A stretch of DNA of 64,000 nucleotides from Candidatus Bathyarchaeota archaeon BA1 (GCA_001399805.1 LIHJ01000089.1:63641-127640); one strand, 5' to 3'; positions 43,643 to 53,594 are shown, numbered from the stretch's first letter. Numbers and translations are program-made. Notes: a model not told the origin generated them from the sequence alone.

Positions 43643-44392
43643 TTGGTCGGTTGGGTAGAGAAGTATTTGCTTGACAAAATCCGGGAAGATGGGGCCATTC
43701 ACGTAACCCTCATCGATCCTGAGAAGACAACCCCTTCTGTTGCAGCTCGCATGGCTCATGTTGCTGAGTCTTGTCAAACTGCAGCCATCATGGTTGGCGG
43801 GTCCACCCTCATCTTGACTTCACGCTTAGACGCCGTTGTAAAGGCGATAAAGAAGGCGGTAAAGATTCCCGTAATTCTCTTCCCAAATAATGTAACTGGT
43901 ATCAGTCGTTATGCGGATGCCATGTGGTTTATGTCTCTTCTTAATTCATCAGACCCGTACTTCCTTACAGGGGCGCAAGTTTTGGGAGCTCCTTTAATAA
44001 GGAAATTTGGTTTAGAAGCGATCCCACTTGGCTACATCGTTGTAGGAGAGGGAGGCACGGTTGGGGTCATAGGGCGGGCTTGCCCCATCCCATATGATAA
44101 GCCAGAGCTTGCCGCTGCCTACGCATTAACAGCACAATATTTTGGCATGAGATTTGTGTATTTGGAGGCAGGCTCAGGCTCTAAGCGGCCCGTACCAAGT
44201 GATATGGTGAAAATGGTGAAAGACCTTGTCAGCGTTCCGCTTATTGTGGGCGGGGGGGTAAGAACTGGTGAGCAAGTTAAAGAGGTCGTGGGCGCTGGGG
44301 CAGACATCGTTGTTACTGGCACGGTTATGGAGGAACTTAAGGGGAAAGATAAGATTAAGGAACTGGTTGAATGTGTAAGGATCAATCGGTAG
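43643..44392 (+). CDS. Geranylgeranylglyceryl phosphate synthase
   Basis: Joins sn-glycerol-1-phosphate to geranylgeranyl diphosphate, the first committed step in archaeal membrane lipids. 249-residue TIM barrel from TTG 43643 (AGGGGA upstream). Blocks: HVTLIDPEKTTPSVAARMAH, AAIMVGGSTLILTSRLDAVV, VILFPNNVTGISRYADAMWF, and GGGVRTGEQVKEVVGAGAD with VTGT. Works upstream of CarS encoded at 3.6 kb. Confidence 0.93.
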   Translation: MVGWVEKYLLDKIREDGAIHVTLIDPEKTTPSVAARMAHVAESCQTAAIMVGGSTLILTSRLDAVVKAIKKAVKIPVILFPNNVTGISRYADAMWFMSLLNSSDPYFLTGAQVLGAPLIRKFGLEAIPLGYIVVGEGGTVGVIGRACPIPYDKPELAAAYALTAQYFGMRFVYLEAGSGSKRPVPSDMVKMVKDLVSVPLIVGGGVRTGEQVKEVVGAGADIVVTGTVMEELKGKDKIKELVECVRINR

Positions 44393-44492
44393 CCATGGTT
44401 TTGTGTAGATTTTCAGCATAAGGCTCGTCCATCTTTCCATCGTTTATGTTAGAAAGATTCAATATTCCTCTATGTAATTTTACTGAAGGAAG

Positions 44493-47400
44493 TTGATATT
44501 GAACGCCAAGATGGGCAAGGAATACCAGCAGTATGTGTACAGTTTAGAAAGTGGACTTGAAAGCATTTATCAGGTTGCGAGGAAAGCCAGGGAAAAGGGG
44601 CTCAACCCAGCCCCCAACCCCGAGCCAGAGATCGCGAAAGACTTAGCCACGCTTGTTGAGGGGATGGTCGGTCCTTCGGGCGTGGCAGAAAGTATACAAG
44701 AGCTGAGTAAGAGGTTGCCTCGAGAGGAACTCGCCTTCAAGATAGCTGAGGAGATTGTTTACGGAAAATTTGGGCACATGGATGCGCGGGAGGCAGCCGA
44801 GCAAGCAATACGAACCGCCCTCGCCATACTAACTGAGGGCATCACCGCCGCGCCTTTACAAGGGGTAGCGCGCGTGGCGATCAAATATAATCCTGATCGA
44901 ACAAGGTATCTGGCGGTTTATTTCGCTGGTCCCATACGCTCGGCTGGGGGCACTGAGCAAGCCCTGACCCTGGTGGTGGGGGATTTTGTCCGTCGCCTTC
45001 TTGGTTTGGACCGTTACAAGCCAACACCAGAGGAAATTGGGCGATTCATCGAGGAGGTGCGGTTATTTGAGCGATCGGTGGCGCGATTTCAATATCACAT
45101 TTCTGATAAGGAGCTGAGGAAAGCCCTACAATACATGCCCGTGGAGTCCAGCGGCACCGAAACCAATCCAATAGAGGTTTCAACGTTCCGTAATCTACCC
45201 CGCATTGAAACAAACCGAATACGGGGAGGGGCCCTCCGTGTCGTAAATGACGGGGTTGTGGGCCGATCCGCAAAGGTTTGGACCATTGTGGAAAAACTAG
45301 GGATTGAGGGATGGGACTGGCTAAAGGGGATCCGAGAAATAGAGGAAAAGAGGACTGCAGGGTTCATGGAGGATGTTATCGCGGGGCGTCCAATATTTTC
45401 ATTTCCTTCAAGGACTGGCGGGTTCAGGCTTCGTTATGGAAGAGCCAGAAACACTGGCTTAGCGGCGGTGGGAATCAACCCAGCCACCATGATGGTTCTT
45501 CAACAATTTCTCGCTGCAGGCACCCAGTTGCGCATAGAGGGACCGGGAAAGGCGGGGGTGGTTCTCCCTGTGGATACGATAGAGCCTCCAATCGTGCGAT
45601 TGAAAGACGGCTCCGTGACTCGCGTTTCACTTCAGGATTTTGAGCAAAAAAAGGATATGATTGATAGGATCCTGTTTCTCGGCGATATCCTTGTTGGATT
45701 TGGCGACTTTCTGTATAATGATAAACCCCTTCGCCGGTCTGGTCTCACTGAGGAGTGGTGGTGCGAGGAACTTCGTGCGGTCATTCAACAAAAGTTTAGT
45801 GGAGGCATGGAGGGGGCTGCTGCCGCTGTAAAGGTTCCTGTCCCCCGCCTTGAGGCCATCCTGAACAACCCATTTGAAAACAAGCCAACCGCCAAAGAGG
45901 CGATAGCCTTTTCTTCAACCTTCCAAATCCCCCTTCACCCGCACTTCACGTATTTCTGGTCCAACCTCTCCCCTGACGAATTTCACACGTTGCGGCAATG
46001 GCTTTTTAACTCTGAGACTCAGGCTAAAGACGAGATCGTTCATGAAATACATGGCACTTTGAACGAGTCAGTGAAGAGACTGCTTGAAAGGATCTGTATG
46101 CCCCATAAGGTTGTTGAGAACAGGGTGAGGATAGAGGGTGAGGAGGCACACATCTTTGCCTTTTGCCTCGGGTTACATGATCCTAAGGCAAGGGTGCCCC
46201 GTACAAAGCCCGTCCTTGAAATCATTCAGGATTTCACAGGCATCATCATAAAGGAGAAGGCTCCGACACTTATTGGCGCCAGAATGGGGCGCCCCGAAAA
46301 GGCGAAGAGGCGGGAGATGAGGCCCCTCGTCCATGTTCTTTTTCCTGTGGGGTTGGCTGGTGGCTCTCAGCGGAATTTAGTGGATGCCCTGATCAAGGGA
46401 GTGGTTGAGGTTGAGATTGTTAAGCGGCGGTGCACCAAGTGTCAGGCTTCCACCTTTAAGACAAAATGCCCGAAATGTAGTGCAGAAACCGTTTTAGAGA
46501 AAACCTGTCCTCGATGCAAGAGGACCTTAAAGGAAGAAAGTTTTTGCCCTGTTTGTAAGGCCCCAACAAGGGGTTATGAGCCGCAACACCTTAATCTTAA
46601 GGGGTTGATGGATGAGGCATGTGAGAAATTAAACCTTCCTGCCCCATCACTCGTGAAGGGCGTGAAGGGCTTAACGAATGAGACGAAAACCCCTGAGATT
46701 CTTGAAAAGGGGATTTTACGGGCAAAGCATGACCTCTCTGTCTTTAAGGACGGAACCATTCGCTTTGATGCCACAAATGCACCACTAACTCACTTCAAGG
46801 CATCTGAGATTGATATATCAATTGAAAAGCTTCGGCAACTTGGCTATAACTATGACATTAATGGGAACCCTTTAACTGATTCCGATCAAATATGTGAACT
46901 TAAAATCCAGGATGTTGTCATACCGCTGAAAGGCGCGGAGTATTTTGTTCATGTGGCCAACTTTGTGGATGAACTCCTGGAAAAGGTGTATGAACTTCCC
47001 CCCTACTACAACGTCAAGAGTGTGGACGATCTAATTGGCCATCTCATCGTGGGCTTAGCACCCCACACCTCCGTGGGTATTCTTGGGAGGATTGTTGGCT
47101 TCTCGGTTCTGAATGTTTGTTACGCCCATCCTCTTTGGCACTCGGCGAAGCGTAGGGATTGCGACGGCGATGAGGACGCATTAATGCTGGCTTTGGACAC
47201 GGTCCTAAACTTCTCTAAGGCATACTTGCCAGTTCAAATCGGTGGGATGATGGATGCACCACTGTTCATCATTCCCGCGGTGAATCCCGAAGAGGTGCAA
47301 CGTCAAGCCCATGAGGTGGATGTTGCGGCAAAGTATCCTCTATTATTTTACGAAAAGACCTCGCAGAACGCATCGCCTCGCGATGTTAGTGGTCTCATTA

Positions 47401-47915
47401 ATATGATTGAGCATAGACTGGGCACAGAGGCGCAGTTTCAAGGCTTTAGCTACACGATTCCTGTTTCTAACATAAATCTGGGTAATCGTGAAAGTATGTA
47501 TAAAAAATTGAAGCAGATGACCGACAAGTTGAGCAGCCAGCTTATGTTAGCGGAGAAAATTGAGGCGGTTGATGCCGAGAGGGTTGCCCGAAAGGTCCTA
47601 ACCACCCACTTCATGCGCGACATAGCTGGAAACCTACGAGCATTCACCACCCAAAACTTTCGATGCAGATCATGCAATAAGCGGTTCAGAAGGTTACCCC
47701 TTCCAGGCAGGTGCCCAGAATGTGGAGGTACCCTGACCCTAACAGTCTATCGTGGCGGCATCGAAAAATACCTGGAGGCTGCGCATCAGCTCGTACAAAA
47801 GTATGGTCTCCCCAAATACTACGCCCAGCGCCTCTCCCTTGTTGAGGATGAAATCAACTCCCTGTTTGAGGGCAAAAAACCCAAGCAAATCAGTCTGGAG
47901 GACTTCATCGCCTAA
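44493..47915 (+). CDS. polC: DNA polymerase II (PolD) large subunit DP2
   Basis: Catalytic subunit of the archaeal replicase. 1140 residues from TTG 44493; ATG 44511 is also possible. The two-barrel catalytic core includes RSAGGTEQALTLVVGDFVRR, FPSRTGGFRLRYGRARNTGL and AKRRDCDGDEDALMLALD, whose Asps bind metal. Zinc modules: CTKCQASTFKTKCPKC (about residue 650) with CPRC and CPVC nearby, and CRSCNKRFRRLPLPGRCPEC near the C-terminus. No intein interrupts the gene although DP2 is a frequent intein host. Confidence 0.96.
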   Translation: MILNAKMGKEYQQYVYSLESGLESIYQVARKAREKGLNPAPNPEPEIAKDLATLVEGMVGPSGVAESIQELSKRLPREELAFKIAEEIVYGKFGHMDAREAAEQAIRTALAILTEGITAAPLQGVARVAIKYNPDRTRYLAVYFAGPIRSAGGTEQALTLVVGDFVRRLLGLDRYKPTPEEIGRFIEEVRLFERSVARFQYHISDKELRKALQYMPVESSGTETNPIEVSTFRNLPRIETNRIRGGALRVVNDGVVGRSAKVWTIVEKLGIEGWDWLKGIREIEEKRTAGFMEDVIAGRPIFSFPSRTGGFRLRYGRARNTGLAAVGINPATMMVLQQFLAAGTQLRIEGPGKAGVVLPVDTIEPPIVRLKDGSVTRVSLQDFEQKKDMIDRILFLGDILVGFGDFLYNDKPLRRSGLTEEWWCEELRAVIQQKFSGGMEGAAAAVKVPVPRLEAILNNPFENKPTAKEAIAFSSTFQIPLHPHFTYFWSNLSPDEFHTLRQWLFNSETQAKDEIVHEIHGTLNESVKRLLERICMPHKVVENRVRIEGEEAHIFAFCLGLHDPKARVPRTKPVLEIIQDFTGIIIKEKAPTLIGARMGRPEKAKRREMRPLVHVLFPVGLAGGSQRNLVDALIKGVVEVEIVKRRCTKCQASTFKTKCPKCSAETVLEKTCPRCKRTLKEESFCPVCKAPTRGYEPQHLNLKGLMDEACEKLNLPAPSLVKGVKGLTNETKTPEILEKGILRAKHDLSVFKDGTIRFDATNAPLTHFKASEIDISIEKLRQLGYNYDINGNPLTDSDQICELKIQDVVIPLKGAEYFVHVANFVDELLEKVYELPPYYNVKSVDDLIGHLIVGLAPHTSVGILGRIVGFSVLNVCYAHPLWHSAKRRDCDGDEDALMLALDTVLNFSKAYLPVQIGGMMDAPLFIIPAVNPEEVQRQAHEVDVAAKYPLLFYEKTSQNASPRDVSGLINMIEHRLGTEAQFQGFSYTIPVSNINLGNRESMYKKLKQMTDKLSSQLMLAEKIEAVDAERVARKVLTTHFMRDIAGNLRAFTTQNFRCRSCNKRFRRLPLPGRCPECGGTLTLTVYRGGIEKYLEAAHQLVQKYGLPKYYAQRLSLVEDEINSLFEGKKPKQISLEDFIA

Positions 47916-47969
47916 AAGGTATGAATGTAAGCTTTTTCTGCACCCAATACAAATTTATTTTGAGGGACC

Positions 47970-48251
47970 ATGTCTAAGCAAGCCTACCACCCAAAGGCCT
48001 TTCTGTCTTTGAAGAAAAATGTCCGACTGGGACTAATTACCAGAACACGAATAATTTTGCTCCTTGAGAGAAGAGTATCTAACGCCAAAACCATCGCACA
48101 AGAAACCGGATTAAGCTACACGACGGTTCTTCGGCACCTTCATCTTCTCGAGAATGAAAACATCTTCATGCGAAAGGGCAGTAAACCTTACCTTTGGGAG
48201 TTAACGGGCGCTGGGCAGCAACGATTAACTAACCTACCAAGTAAAGAATGA
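47970..48251 (+). CDS. Winged-helix (ArsR-like) regulator
   Basis: 93 residues with one winged helix: LITRTRIILLLERRVSNAKT, then GLSYTTVLRHLHLLENENIF (recognition helix) and GSKPYLWELTGAGQQRL (wing). Small single-domain regulators of this type are common in archaea. It follows DP2 by 54 bases but probably has its own promoter. Confidence 0.75.
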   Translation: MSKQAYHPKAFLSLKKNVRLGLITRTRIILLLERRVSNAKTIAQETGLSYTTVLRHLHLLENENIFMRKGSKPYLWELTGAGQQRLTNLPSKE

Positions 48252-48300
48252 AAGACTTATCCAGTAAGTAACCATGGAAAACCCATGGCCGTGTCTCACT

Positions 48301-49231
48301 TTATTCATACACCTCCATGCTTGGAAATTGAATCGGCTGTTCAAGTTTGTCATTCTGATACCAGCACATGTAGGGGCCTAAATTTGATGATGCCCCGGGA
48401 TTGCCCTTCGGATCAAGTGCCATAACGTTAACACCACCGCCAATAGCGTCTTTAAGCGAGTTCACTTCTCTCACCCCGGCTACGCAATCCTCTTGAACAC
48501 TTAATCTCGCCTCATGTTTTCCACAACCATCTTTGCCAAGCAGGTTCTCATGGCCAATTCCCCTCTTCCAACGCATGCAGCGGCACCATACCTGTTGTCA
48601 GCATAATTTCCAGCCCCAAAGATGGCCGAATCGCCCACCCTGCCAGGAAGCTTCATAAATAATCCACTGGTTGACACTCCAACAGCCAAGTTTCCACCCC
48701 CATCCAATGCCATGATGTTAACTGTTCCAGACGATTTTACTGAGCCAACATACTTATTGTACCATTCGAAGAGGCTTTCGCTCAGCTTTATGTATCTTGT
48801 TGGGTAAAACTGACCCTTTCCATGCGTCCAACCCTCATACTTTGCCTTTGACTCCTGTGTAAACAGGTTTATTTTGGTAAACCCGAGCAGTTTTGCGAAT
48901 CTTTCAGCCCCATCCCCCACGAGCAAAACGTGAGGTGTTAGCTCCATGACCTTTCGGGCTATGGATATGGGGTTCTTATAGTGTTTAACCGCCGCTACCG
49001 CTCCAGCTCTGAGGATTTTTTGCCATCCATCATAGAGGCGTCCAGCTCAACCTCACCTAAGAGATTTGGCAATCCACCGTACCCAACAGTATAATCGCTG
49101 GGATCATCCTCAACAAACTTGATAGCTTCCTCAACGGCATCCAAGGCCGAACTGCCCTCTTTCAACACCCTTACCCCAACATGAATCGCCTTTCCACCAT
49201 TCCGCGTGGCAATCATGGCAAACATATCCAC
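48301..49231 (-). pseudogene. Ntn-type isoaspartyl peptidase/L-asparaginase, split into three frames
   Basis: Three pieces in order: RNGGKAIHVGVRVLKEGSSA to ASMMDGKK (49231-48995); MELTPHVLLVGDGAERFAKL to GRGELAMRTCLAK (48947-48501); and VNSLKDAIGGGVNVMALDPK to QPIQFPSME (48576-48301). The autocatalytic Thr is in SSGTVNIMALDGGGNLAVGV. Between the first two pieces another frame supplies LRAGAVAAVKHYKNPISIAR. At least two frameshifts are needed, so the roughly 300-residue enzyme cannot form as read. Confidence 0.75.
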
Positions 49232-49490
49232 ATCACCCTTTGTTATGGTTGAGAATAGCTGAAAGCTTAATTTGTTTAAAAATGCTTTCTACACTGCGAG
49301 TTTTCCAGAATTCCATAGAACGTACGGAGATAGCGGCCATTAAAGAGGTTCTAATTCTTGGAAAAGTTTGGGTAAAAAGAGGCTAGTTGACTCTTCAGAT
49401 TTGTTTACACCCGGCATATGAACAAGCCTTCGAACATGGGGTTTGAGTCCTTCCCGCTTTGTACTAATTCCTACGTATTACCATATAAGT

Positions 49491-49543
49491 GCTTAGCGTT
49501 ATGGACTTGAACCACCGACCAATTGCTATGGTGCCCGAGCTAA
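49491..49543 (-). other. tRNA-like fragment
   Basis: The minus strand starts CTTAGCTCGGGCACC, contains the canonical T-arm string GGTTCAAGTCC, and ends GCTAAG, which pairs perfectly with the first six bases CTTAGC. At about 53 nt it is too short for a tRNA, and the anticodon arm cannot be built properly. A tRNA relic or minimised structured RNA is possible. The rest of the 316-base gap (49232-49547) shows nothing. Confidence 0.3.
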
Positions 49544-49547
49544 GATA

Positions 49548-49835
49548 CTAAAACGAGCATTTGCATCGCATTTCTAGACATTTGGGACACCTGTTATCAT
49601 ATTTTGTTAACGCGGCCCTCTCCAAATCTATATTGACAATATTTGCCAGAGATGCTAACCATGCGAAGACATCCGCAAACTCATCTTCCAAAGCCTTCAT
49701 GTTATGTTCCTCTGTGGCCTCCCCCAGCTCCCTAACCTCTTCCACAAACCACTCATATGTTCCCGTTACCCCACGCTTGGAGTCTCGATGAAAATAAACC
49801 CGCCGCATCATTTCCTGAAACTCATGAATATGCAT
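49548..49835 (-). CDS. MazG-like nucleotide pyrophosphohydrolase
   Basis: 95 residues of all-alpha NTP-PPase. Metal ligands follow the MazG rule: EWFVEEVRELGEA (E-E-x-x-E) and LEDEFADVFAWLASL (E-x-x-D). The C-terminal CPKCLEMRCKC is an added zinc knuckle. It probably cleans abnormal nucleotides from the pool. Confidence 0.85.
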   Translation of the reverse strand: MHIHEFQEMMRRVYFHRDSKRGVTGTYEWFVEEVRELGEATEEHNMKALEDEFADVFAWLASLANIVNIDLERAALTKYDNRCPKCLEMRCKCSF

Positions 49836-49883
49836 GCTAGCTCCCTCTTAACACCATCCTAAGTATTTGTTTTGTGTTAGGCT

Positions 49884-50310
49884 TTAAAACTTCAGAAGAC
49901 TTGCTTGTCCCTTCTCGAGGATGTGGATCACTTCTACACACTTTCTCTCTAAATGTGCTGTCAGGAAACGGCGGTGGCAATACTTTGGGTTTTTCTCCAT
50001 GCACATGACGCAAACTCGTTTTTGCCTTGCCAACTCCAGAAGCTTTTTCACGCCGTCTCTAAACAGCTTCGTCTTCATGTGAGCCTCATAACCGCCTCGA
50101 CGATATCCCCCCAGCTCCTTGCCAAGCCAAGCATACTCGATTCCATGCGTAGGCAACCACTGCTCCATCTCCTCCCTCTTAAAATGCTCAGCCTTAGAGG
50201 TGGGAAAACTGCGTATATCCACCAGCACTTCAATTCCGTGCTCCCTTAACAAATCCAAGAACTTTTTAATGGACCTATTGCTATGGCCTATGGTCCATGT
50301 GGTGACTCTA
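49884..50310 (-). CDS. DUF488 family protein, start codon missing
   Basis: The family motif TIGHSNRS sits at about 50295 in the same open frame, but no ATG, GTG or TTG lies between it and the upstream stop. The first standard start (TTG 50258) would remove it. The rest, VLVDIRSFPTSKAEHFKREE, YAWLGKELGGYRRGG and VCVMCMEKNPKYCHR, is good DUF488. The start may have been mutated, or a non-standard codon is used. Function of the family is unknown. Confidence 0.7.
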
Positions 50311-50354
50311 CCGGATTTAAGTGGCTGTTCCGTACGACCCTCTCCACATAGGCT

Positions 50355-50759
50355 TTATAGAATTTGAGAGGGCTCCAGCCTTGATATTTTTAATCCATCG
50401 AAGTGTTTATCGAAGGAAACGATTCCATCAGCTTTTAACATTGAGGCTACGTGATATTGAATGGCGTCATCCAGATCCAGGTTAGCTTCAAAGCTTATGT
50501 CTATGGCACTCACCTCATCCATCAATGTTGTCGCATACATGCTTAATCCCTTATAAGCTAGCAAACTCCTTAAGAATAGTTTAAGCTCCCTTCTTCTTCC
50601 AAAGCCTTCCATGATAACTAAAATGGAGTGGATAGAAAAATCCGTAACCGCACCTAATGCTTTTCCATTTTTTAGGCGATTTAGAAATCGCTCGCACTCA
50701 TCCTTTCTATATCCAGAGAGTAAGACCTCAAGAAAAATATTGGTGTCAATGAGATACAT
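50355..50759 (-). CDS. vapC: VapC-type PIN-domain toxin
   Basis: 134 residues: MYLIDTNIFLEVLL (first Asp), a middle Glu (LVIMEGFGRRREL), LDLDDAIQYHVASM (Asp pair) and IVSFDKHFDGL. The four acidic positions of a PIN nuclease are intact. It overlaps its antitoxin-like partner by 14 bases. Confidence 0.85.
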   Translation of the reverse strand: MYLIDTNIFLEVLLSGYRKDECERFLNRLKNGKALGAVTDFSIHSILVIMEGFGRRRELKLFLRSLLAYKGLSMYATTLMDEVSAIDISFEANLDLDDAIQYHVASMLKADGIVSFDKHFDGLKISRLEPSQIL

Positions 50760-51054
50760 TGCCCAAAACCTTTCTCACCCAGATTTTTCCAGCGAGATGT
50801 TGAAGCTCCACGGAATTAACGTCAACGTCAGCAAGCAACCCCTCGATGGCTTTAATGGGATCCCCCTCAAACTGCCTTTTCTCTATCTGTGATTGAGATG
50901 TCAGCCACCTCCGTATGGCTTCCTCAGCAGCGCGACTTATCGAGCCCTTCCCGTAACCAAAGCGCTTCATGGCCATTTCTCTGAAAAGCCTCTCAAGATC
51001 ATCGGGGAGTTGAATACGTAATCCAGCCAACCAAACACCATAGTATAATACCAA
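50746..51054 (-). CDS. VapB-like antitoxin
   Basis: 102 residues. GLRIQLPDDLERLFREMAMK resembles a ribbon-helix-helix N-terminus, followed by SISRAAEEAIRRWLTSQ (helix) and an acidic C-terminal tail that could wrap the toxin. Overlap with the PIN gene supports a toxin-antitoxin pair. Start uncertain; a Leu/Ala start nine residues on is possible. Confidence 0.7.
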   Translation of the reverse strand: MVLYYGVWLAGLRIQLPDDLERLFREMAMKRFGYGKGSISRAAEEAIRRWLTSQSQIEKRQFEGDPIKAIEGLLADVDVNSVELQHLAGKIWVRKVLGNVSH

Positions 51055-51241
51055 AAGTTCTTATATAAATTTTGCCAAATAGCACCTTTGAATGCGCCTC
51101 TTGTCAAGGCCCATGACACAAAAACTTGCTGAGTCATGGAACATTAAAGTTCCTCAATAAACATTTAGTTACGACACGCCCTCCAATCCTTTGGATTAGC
51201 CCAAAATTTTCATGGATCTATCGCTGTGATGAGTTTAGCTT

Positions 51242-52590
51242 TCAGCGTATTTTGACGTATTTATAGGCCTCTATTGCATTTTCAAAGCAAAAATGCACTT
51301 TTTGATAGTCATTTCTGAACTCTATCACGTCTTCTTTAACTCTTTCTACGTCTTCTTTATCGATGACTACCATTTTTATGTATTCAGCGATTTCAACCAT
51401 CTCCGGTTCTCTCATTCCCAGCCTTGTAACCTCTTGTGACCCCAAACGAATGCCGCCTGGGTGCATAAAGTGGCGCCCAGCCTTTATGTCCCACGGGAGT
51501 AGGTTCCGATTTATTATGATGTTTGCCTTCTCCAGCTCCTTTTCGATAGTGCCCCCGTCACCATACTTCGTTATGTCAATCAGGATCACATGGGATTCAC
51601 TGAAGCCCTTATGCTCTGCCAATACGTTGAAGCCCCTTTCATAGAGGGCCTGGCCTAAAGCCTTAGAATTCTGGATGACTTGTTGAGCGTATCCTCTCCC
51701 AAACTCCAGCATCTCAGCACACACTATGGCAACCCCAGCCATCGCATGAAGATGATGATTACTCACGAGTCCAGGAAAGGTGGCCCGCTTGATCCTCTCG
51801 GCGTGTTTCTCCCAAGACATTACGGCACCATGTTGTGGTCCGGGCAGCGTCTTGTGGGTGCTAAGGGTAACGACATCTGCTCCCTCCCGTAGGGGGTCTT
51901 GGAAGCATCCACCAGCAATCAATCCAGCCACGTGAGCTGCATCGTAGGCTATGGTTCCACCCACTTCCTGAAAAGTTTCAGCCAATTCCTTCACTGGGTG
52001 AGGGAAGGGAAAAAGACTACCTCCGAACATCACCAATTTGGGAGGTCTTCCCTCTCTGCATAGTCCCTCAACCCTTTTCTTGGTCTTGTCCACATCGATG
52101 TTTAGCTCTCTATAATCCAGAGGCAGATATTCGACTACTAGGTCATGGACAGCCCCAGCGGTTCCACCCAGTTCCTTCTTCCCCATACTGATGTGGCCTC
52201 CGCATGGAATGGATAATGCAAGCATAACATGGCCTGGATTGGTGAAGGCGGTGTAAACCACCAGATTGGCGACTACGCCGGAGATGGGGCGAACATCCAC
52301 GAACTCAGCGTTGAACAGCCTTTTCATTAACTCAATGCAGATGAGCTCCACTTGATCGATGTAGACGCATCCAGCGTAGACGCGCTAACTGGGCAGCCAG
52401 CCTAGTCAGCTGACTGCTCTCCAGGCCAGCCTTCTGCGTATCGGTTTCCAAAGTCGGTTGTCAATGCTTCGCGTACGGCGGGGCTTGCCACATTCTCGCT
52501 CGCGATCAGCGGGATTGTCCCCTGAAACTATGTGTGATGTTGCCTGAGGAGCTCAAATGTTTTCTCATAATACTCGCGGGCAAGGCTCAT
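51242..52590 (-). pseudogene. glyA: Serine hydroxymethyltransferase, amber codon plus 32-base insertion
   Basis: PLP enzyme linking serine/glycine to one-carbon units. The last 369 residues are fine: YDAAHVAGLIAGG, TLSTHKTLPGPQHGAVMS (PLP lysine) and RLGSQEVTRLGM. The N-terminus is readable from ATG 52590: SLAREYYEKTFELLRQHHT, then a TAG (52530-52528), then [20 protein letters not shown] and [13 protein letters not shown]. Between WPGE and RVYAGCVYIDQVE a 32-base insertion (52385-52416) with the palindrome AGTCAGCTGACT shifts the frame. As read, no full enzyme is made. Confidence 0.8.
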
Positions 52591-52697
52591 AAAAGCACCT
52601 CAACAATATATCAGCTTGCTACAACAAATAAAGCTTTAAGTCAGCATAACTTTATTAATAAGTCTCCATGGTATATGATGAACCTGAGGCGATTACC

Positions 52698-52895
52698 ATG
52701 AGTAGTAGAAGAGAGAAAAGGCGTCAGAAGGTCGCTCCCATGCCCGCGGCGAGCGCTGGTCTGCTTCGATTTTTTGAAGAGGAGACCCGCGGCATAAGGG
52801 TAAAACCCGAACTAATCGTGATGATGACGGTGGCATTAATATTAGCTTGTATACTGGCGCAGCTACAAGCGTTGGGCAAGCTTCCACTTCCTTAA
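52698..52895 (+). CDS. Preprotein translocase subunit Sec61-beta
   Basis: Small tail-anchored subunit of the SecYE translocon. From ATG 52698 (frame open to 52668) about 65 residues: basic RREKRRQKVAPMPAASAGLL, then RFFEEETRGIRVKPELIV and one C-terminal transmembrane helix (TVALILACILAQLQAL). A-S-A-G-L-[LI]-R-[FY]-[FY] is the family signature. Confidence 0.9.
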   Translation: MSSRREKRRQKVAPMPAASAGLLRFFEEETRGIRVKPELIVMMTVALILACILAQLQALGKLPLP

Positions 52896-53000
52896 AAGGC
52901 CGAGGTTGTTCAATTTTAGTCAGTTTCTATTCTCTCATCCCATCGTGAAGCATATGCCAAAATGGTGCTCTGACGTCGTATATGAGATAGAAAACGAGGG

Positions 53001-53291
53001 TCATCGACCTTTGTGCAGAACCTCGATGCGTTGAACCGAATTTAGGTTGATGAATATCTCGCTTCTTTGCTCCTTGCTTACAACTTGCGGTATCGGTTGC
53101 GCTATCGTGGATCGCAATATTATTGCATCGGCGTCGGAGAGCCAGATTCCGGCGGGGTCTCGTGTAACAGCGACCAGTGTCCCTTCAAATCCATAGGCGG
53201 GGTCCAAAATCGCCACTATTCTTCGTCCTATATTCCGTTCCAGCATATGAAATACGGTGGGAGGTGGGCCAGTTTCAGACATAGTCTTCAT
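53001..53291 (-). CDS. Sm-like (LSM) protein
   Basis: 96 residues with an Sm-fold pattern: LERNIGRRIVAILDPAYGFE, GTLVAVTRDPAGIWLSDADA (Sm1-like), then IFINLNSVQRIEVL (Sm2-like strand). RNA-binding ring protein expected. The motif agreement is fair, not strong. Confidence 0.55.
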   Translation of the reverse strand: MKTMSETGPPPTVFHMLERNIGRRIVAILDPAYGFEGTLVAVTRDPAGIWLSDADAIILRSTIAQPIPQVVSKEQRSEIFINLNSVQRIEVLHKGR

Positions 53292-53594
53292 TAAAGTTTT
53301 ATGGTCGTCAAGGATAAAACTTTATCTTACCCCATAGGCTGAATGATTAACATCGCAGAACCCATTTTTAACTCTTCTTCACCGAGTTTTTCTTTTGAGG
53401 CTTTTCCTTTTTCTCGGAAATAATCGCACGGTTTCTCAACAAACCTTCCTAAATTGATGTAAACTTTGTTTCTCACCTCTCACATTTCCAACGCTCCTTA
53501 ACGTTTGTTGCAAAGCCTTGATTTTGCTCATTAAGTCGCCTTATACCTCAACCTTTTTGAACCTTTATCCCCAAACTATCACTAAGGAGCATCC
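53292..53594. other. Intergenic region
   Basis: 303 bases between the Sm-like gene and DUF2070, divergent. Only T/C-rich stretches are visible; no RNA gene or repeat was recognised. Confidence 0.4.

Noticed and set aside
52528..52530. TAG in glyA as a pyrrolysine codon
   Set aside because: A frameshifting insertion lies 110 bases further on in the same gene, no Pyl machinery is in the window, and the residue is not a catalytic site; a nonsense mutation or base error is simpler.
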